Assembly: GCA_022820505.1 (NCBI GenBank)
Contig: JAJEFK010000002.1
Span: 62,001-126,000 of the forward strand
Direction of reading: 5' to 3'
Source: Acidimicrobiia bacterium
GTDB lineage: Bacteria > Actinomycetota > Acidimicrobiia > Acidimicrobiales > Poriferisodalaceae
Length of the DNA: 64,000 nt
Below, in pieces: positions 62,825 through 64,000 of this stretch. Position 1 is the stretch's first letter; every line of letters starts with the position of its first letter. Made by a program: the position numbers and the translations under genes. The notes under the pieces are model-generated. The model worked only from the letters and a program-made list of their open reading frames with translations, did no database searches and had not been told where the DNA came from.

Positions 62825-64000
62825 TCAGTCGGGCTGTGCCAGTTGGTCGAGGGCACCGCGGAGCTGGCTGATGGCCTGGCGGATCCGATGCTCGTTCTCG
62901 ACCAGCGCGAAGCGCACGTGGCCCTCGCCTCCCGGGCCGAAGCCGACCCCCGGGGACAGTGCGACGTTCGCCTCCGACACGAGCAGCCTGCAGAAGTCGA
63001 CCGACCCCATGTGCCGGTACGGCTCGGGGATCTTGGCCCAAGCGAACATGGTCCCCTTCGGCGGCGCGAGCTCCCATCCGATGCGGCCCAAGCCGCGCAC
63101 CAGGACATCTCGCCGGTTGCGGTAGGTCTCTCGCACCTCGCGGGGGTAGTCCTGCTCTTCATTCATGACCACCGTCGCAGCGATCTGAATGGGCTGGAAC
63201 GTGCCGTAGTCGAGATAGCTCTTGAGCTTCGCGAGCGCGGCGATCACCTCGGCGTTGCCCACGCAGAACGCAACCCGCCAGCCCGCCATCGAGAACGACT
63301 TCGTGAGGCTGTAGAACTCCACTGCCACGTCCTTGGCGCCCTCCGCCTGCAGGATCGACGGCGGTTCGTAGCCGTCGAAACCCAAATCCGCGTAGGCGAA
63401 GTCGTGAACGAGCAGCACCTCGCGTTCACGCGCGAAGTCCACGATGCGCTGCATGAACTCCAGGTCCACGCACGCGGTGGTGGGGTTGTGCGGGAACGAC
63501 AGCACGATCACCCGCGGCCGCGGCCAGGAGTACTCGAAACGTTCCACCAGGCGCTCGAAGAAGGTGTCGCCGGTGTCGAGCGGCACCTCTCGCACGCTCG
63601 CGCCCGTGAAGAGCGGGCCGAAGATGTGAATCGGGTAGGACGGCGCAGGCACTAAGCAGGCATCGCCGGGCGCCAGCAGCGTCCACATCAGGTGCGAGAA
63701 ACCCTCCTTCGCTCCGATCGTGTTGATGATCTCGGTGTCGGGATCGAGCTCGACGTTCCATTTGCGCCGGTACAGGTCGCCGACTGCGGCCCGCAGCTTC
63801 GGAATGCCCCGGCTGGCTGAGTACCGGTGGTTGCGGGCGTTGAGAGCAGCCTCCGCCAGCTTCTTCACGGCACGCTCGGGCGACGGCAGGTCGGGATTGC
63901 CGAAGCCCAGATCGATGACGTCAGCACCGGCGCGCCGACGCTCGATCTTCAGCGTGTCGATGATGGTGAACACATACGGCGGCAGGCCACCGATCCGGCG
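62825..64000 (-). CDS. Class I/II aminotransferase (AlaC-like), 5' end cut by the window
   Basis: A PLP enzyme of fold type I. FGNPDLPSPERAVKKL, TIGAKEGFSHLMW, SFPHNPTTACVD, HDFAYADLGFDGY and the PLP Lys in SLTKSFSMAGWR are visible. The first ATG in frame is at 63973, but codons before it (L-P-P-Y-V-F-T-I-I-D) match the family opening, so the true start lies outside the window. AlaC (glutamate-pyruvate) is the closest recollection; LL-diaminopimelate or aspartate aminotransferase are alternatives. Confidence 0.85.
   Translation of the reverse strand, partial: RRIGGLPPYVFTIIDTLKIERRRAGADVIDLGFGNPDLPSPERAVKKLAEAALNARNHRYSASRGIPKLRAAVGDLYRRKWNVELDPDTEIINTIGAKEGFSHLMWTLLAPGDACLVPAPSYPIHIFGPLFTGASVREVPLDTGDTFFERLVERFEYSWPRPRVIVLSFPHNPTTACVDLEFMQRIVDFAREREVLLVHDFAYADLGFDGYEPPSILQAEGAKDVAVEFYSLTKSFSMAGWRVAFCVGNAEVIAALAKLKSYLDYGTFQPIQIAATVVMNEEQDYPREVRETYRNRRDVLVRGLGRIGWELAPPKGTMFAWAKIPEPYRHMGSVDFCRLLVSEANVALSPGVGFGPGGEGHVRFALVENEHRIRQAISQLRGALDQLAQPD

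Overview
The window is GC-rich, densely packed DNA with many GTG/TTG starts and 4-base ATGA/GTGA gene overlaps. It fits a chromosome of the Actinomycetota. The gene set supports this: a division and cell-wall (dcw) cluster with sepF and no ftsA, a Bpa-type proteasome activator, an F420/LLM-type oxidoreductase, a type-2 isoleucyl-tRNA synthetase, and a MoxR/DUF58/transglutaminase operon. The mix, including a stand-alone GlnRS and the CoA-transferase/thiolase genes, looks most like Acidimicrobiia, but that class assignment is an inference. I see no phage, insertion sequence, CRISPR array, tRNA or rRNA.

Region 1 (1-21,734) is accessory and general metabolism. It holds a cut-off methylenetetrahydrofolate reductase-like gene, a membrane protein, an MFS carrier, a phosphoglycerate-dehydrogenase-like enzyme beside a D-erythronate-dehydrogenase-like SDR, a CaiB-type CoA transferase, dihydroorotase, a PhyH dioxygenase, an aminoglycoside-phosphotransferase-like kinase fused to DUF6285, glutaminyl-tRNA synthetase, an SDR, an LLM oxidoreductase, a thiolase with its DUF35 partner, a nitroreductase, Bpa, a phosphodiesterase and an Rrf2 regulator.

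Region 2 (21,739-46,469) is the dcw cluster and its flanks, read almost wholly on the minus strand. In transcription order: HNH nuclease, lipoate-ligase-like gene, mraZ, rsmH, ftsL, ftsI, murE, mraY, murD, ftsW, murG, murC, murB, ftsQ, ftsZ, pgeF, yggS, sepF, yggT, and an acidic coiled protein. Then, past the oppositely oriented ileS, come a DksA/H1-like gene, lspA and an rluD-type gene. These genes make and export lipid II, build the septum around FtsZ/SepF, and mature lipoproteins. murF is missing between murE and mraY. A clear promoter with four GTGG boxes lies in front of mraZ.

Region 3 (46,518-53,399) has a plus-strand moxR-DUF58-transglutaminase operon converging on a minus-strand Nudix-dinB-DUF3040 group. 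Region 4 (53,534-56,686) is a small-membrane-protein, response-regulator, histidine-kinase, GerMN-lipoprotein operon resembling mtrA-mtrB-lpqB; a 45-bp tandem duplication lies between the regulator and the kinase. Region 5 (56,687-64,000) carries trkA with two different overlapping trkH paralogues, glycerol kinase, and a cut-off AlaC-like aminotransferase. No stretch over 300 bases is without a gene. I found no wholly new system. The most unusual items are the regulator/kinase duplication, the H1-tailed DksA-like protein with a degraded zinc finger, the hairpin abutting the SRPBCC start codon, and the TrkH pair.
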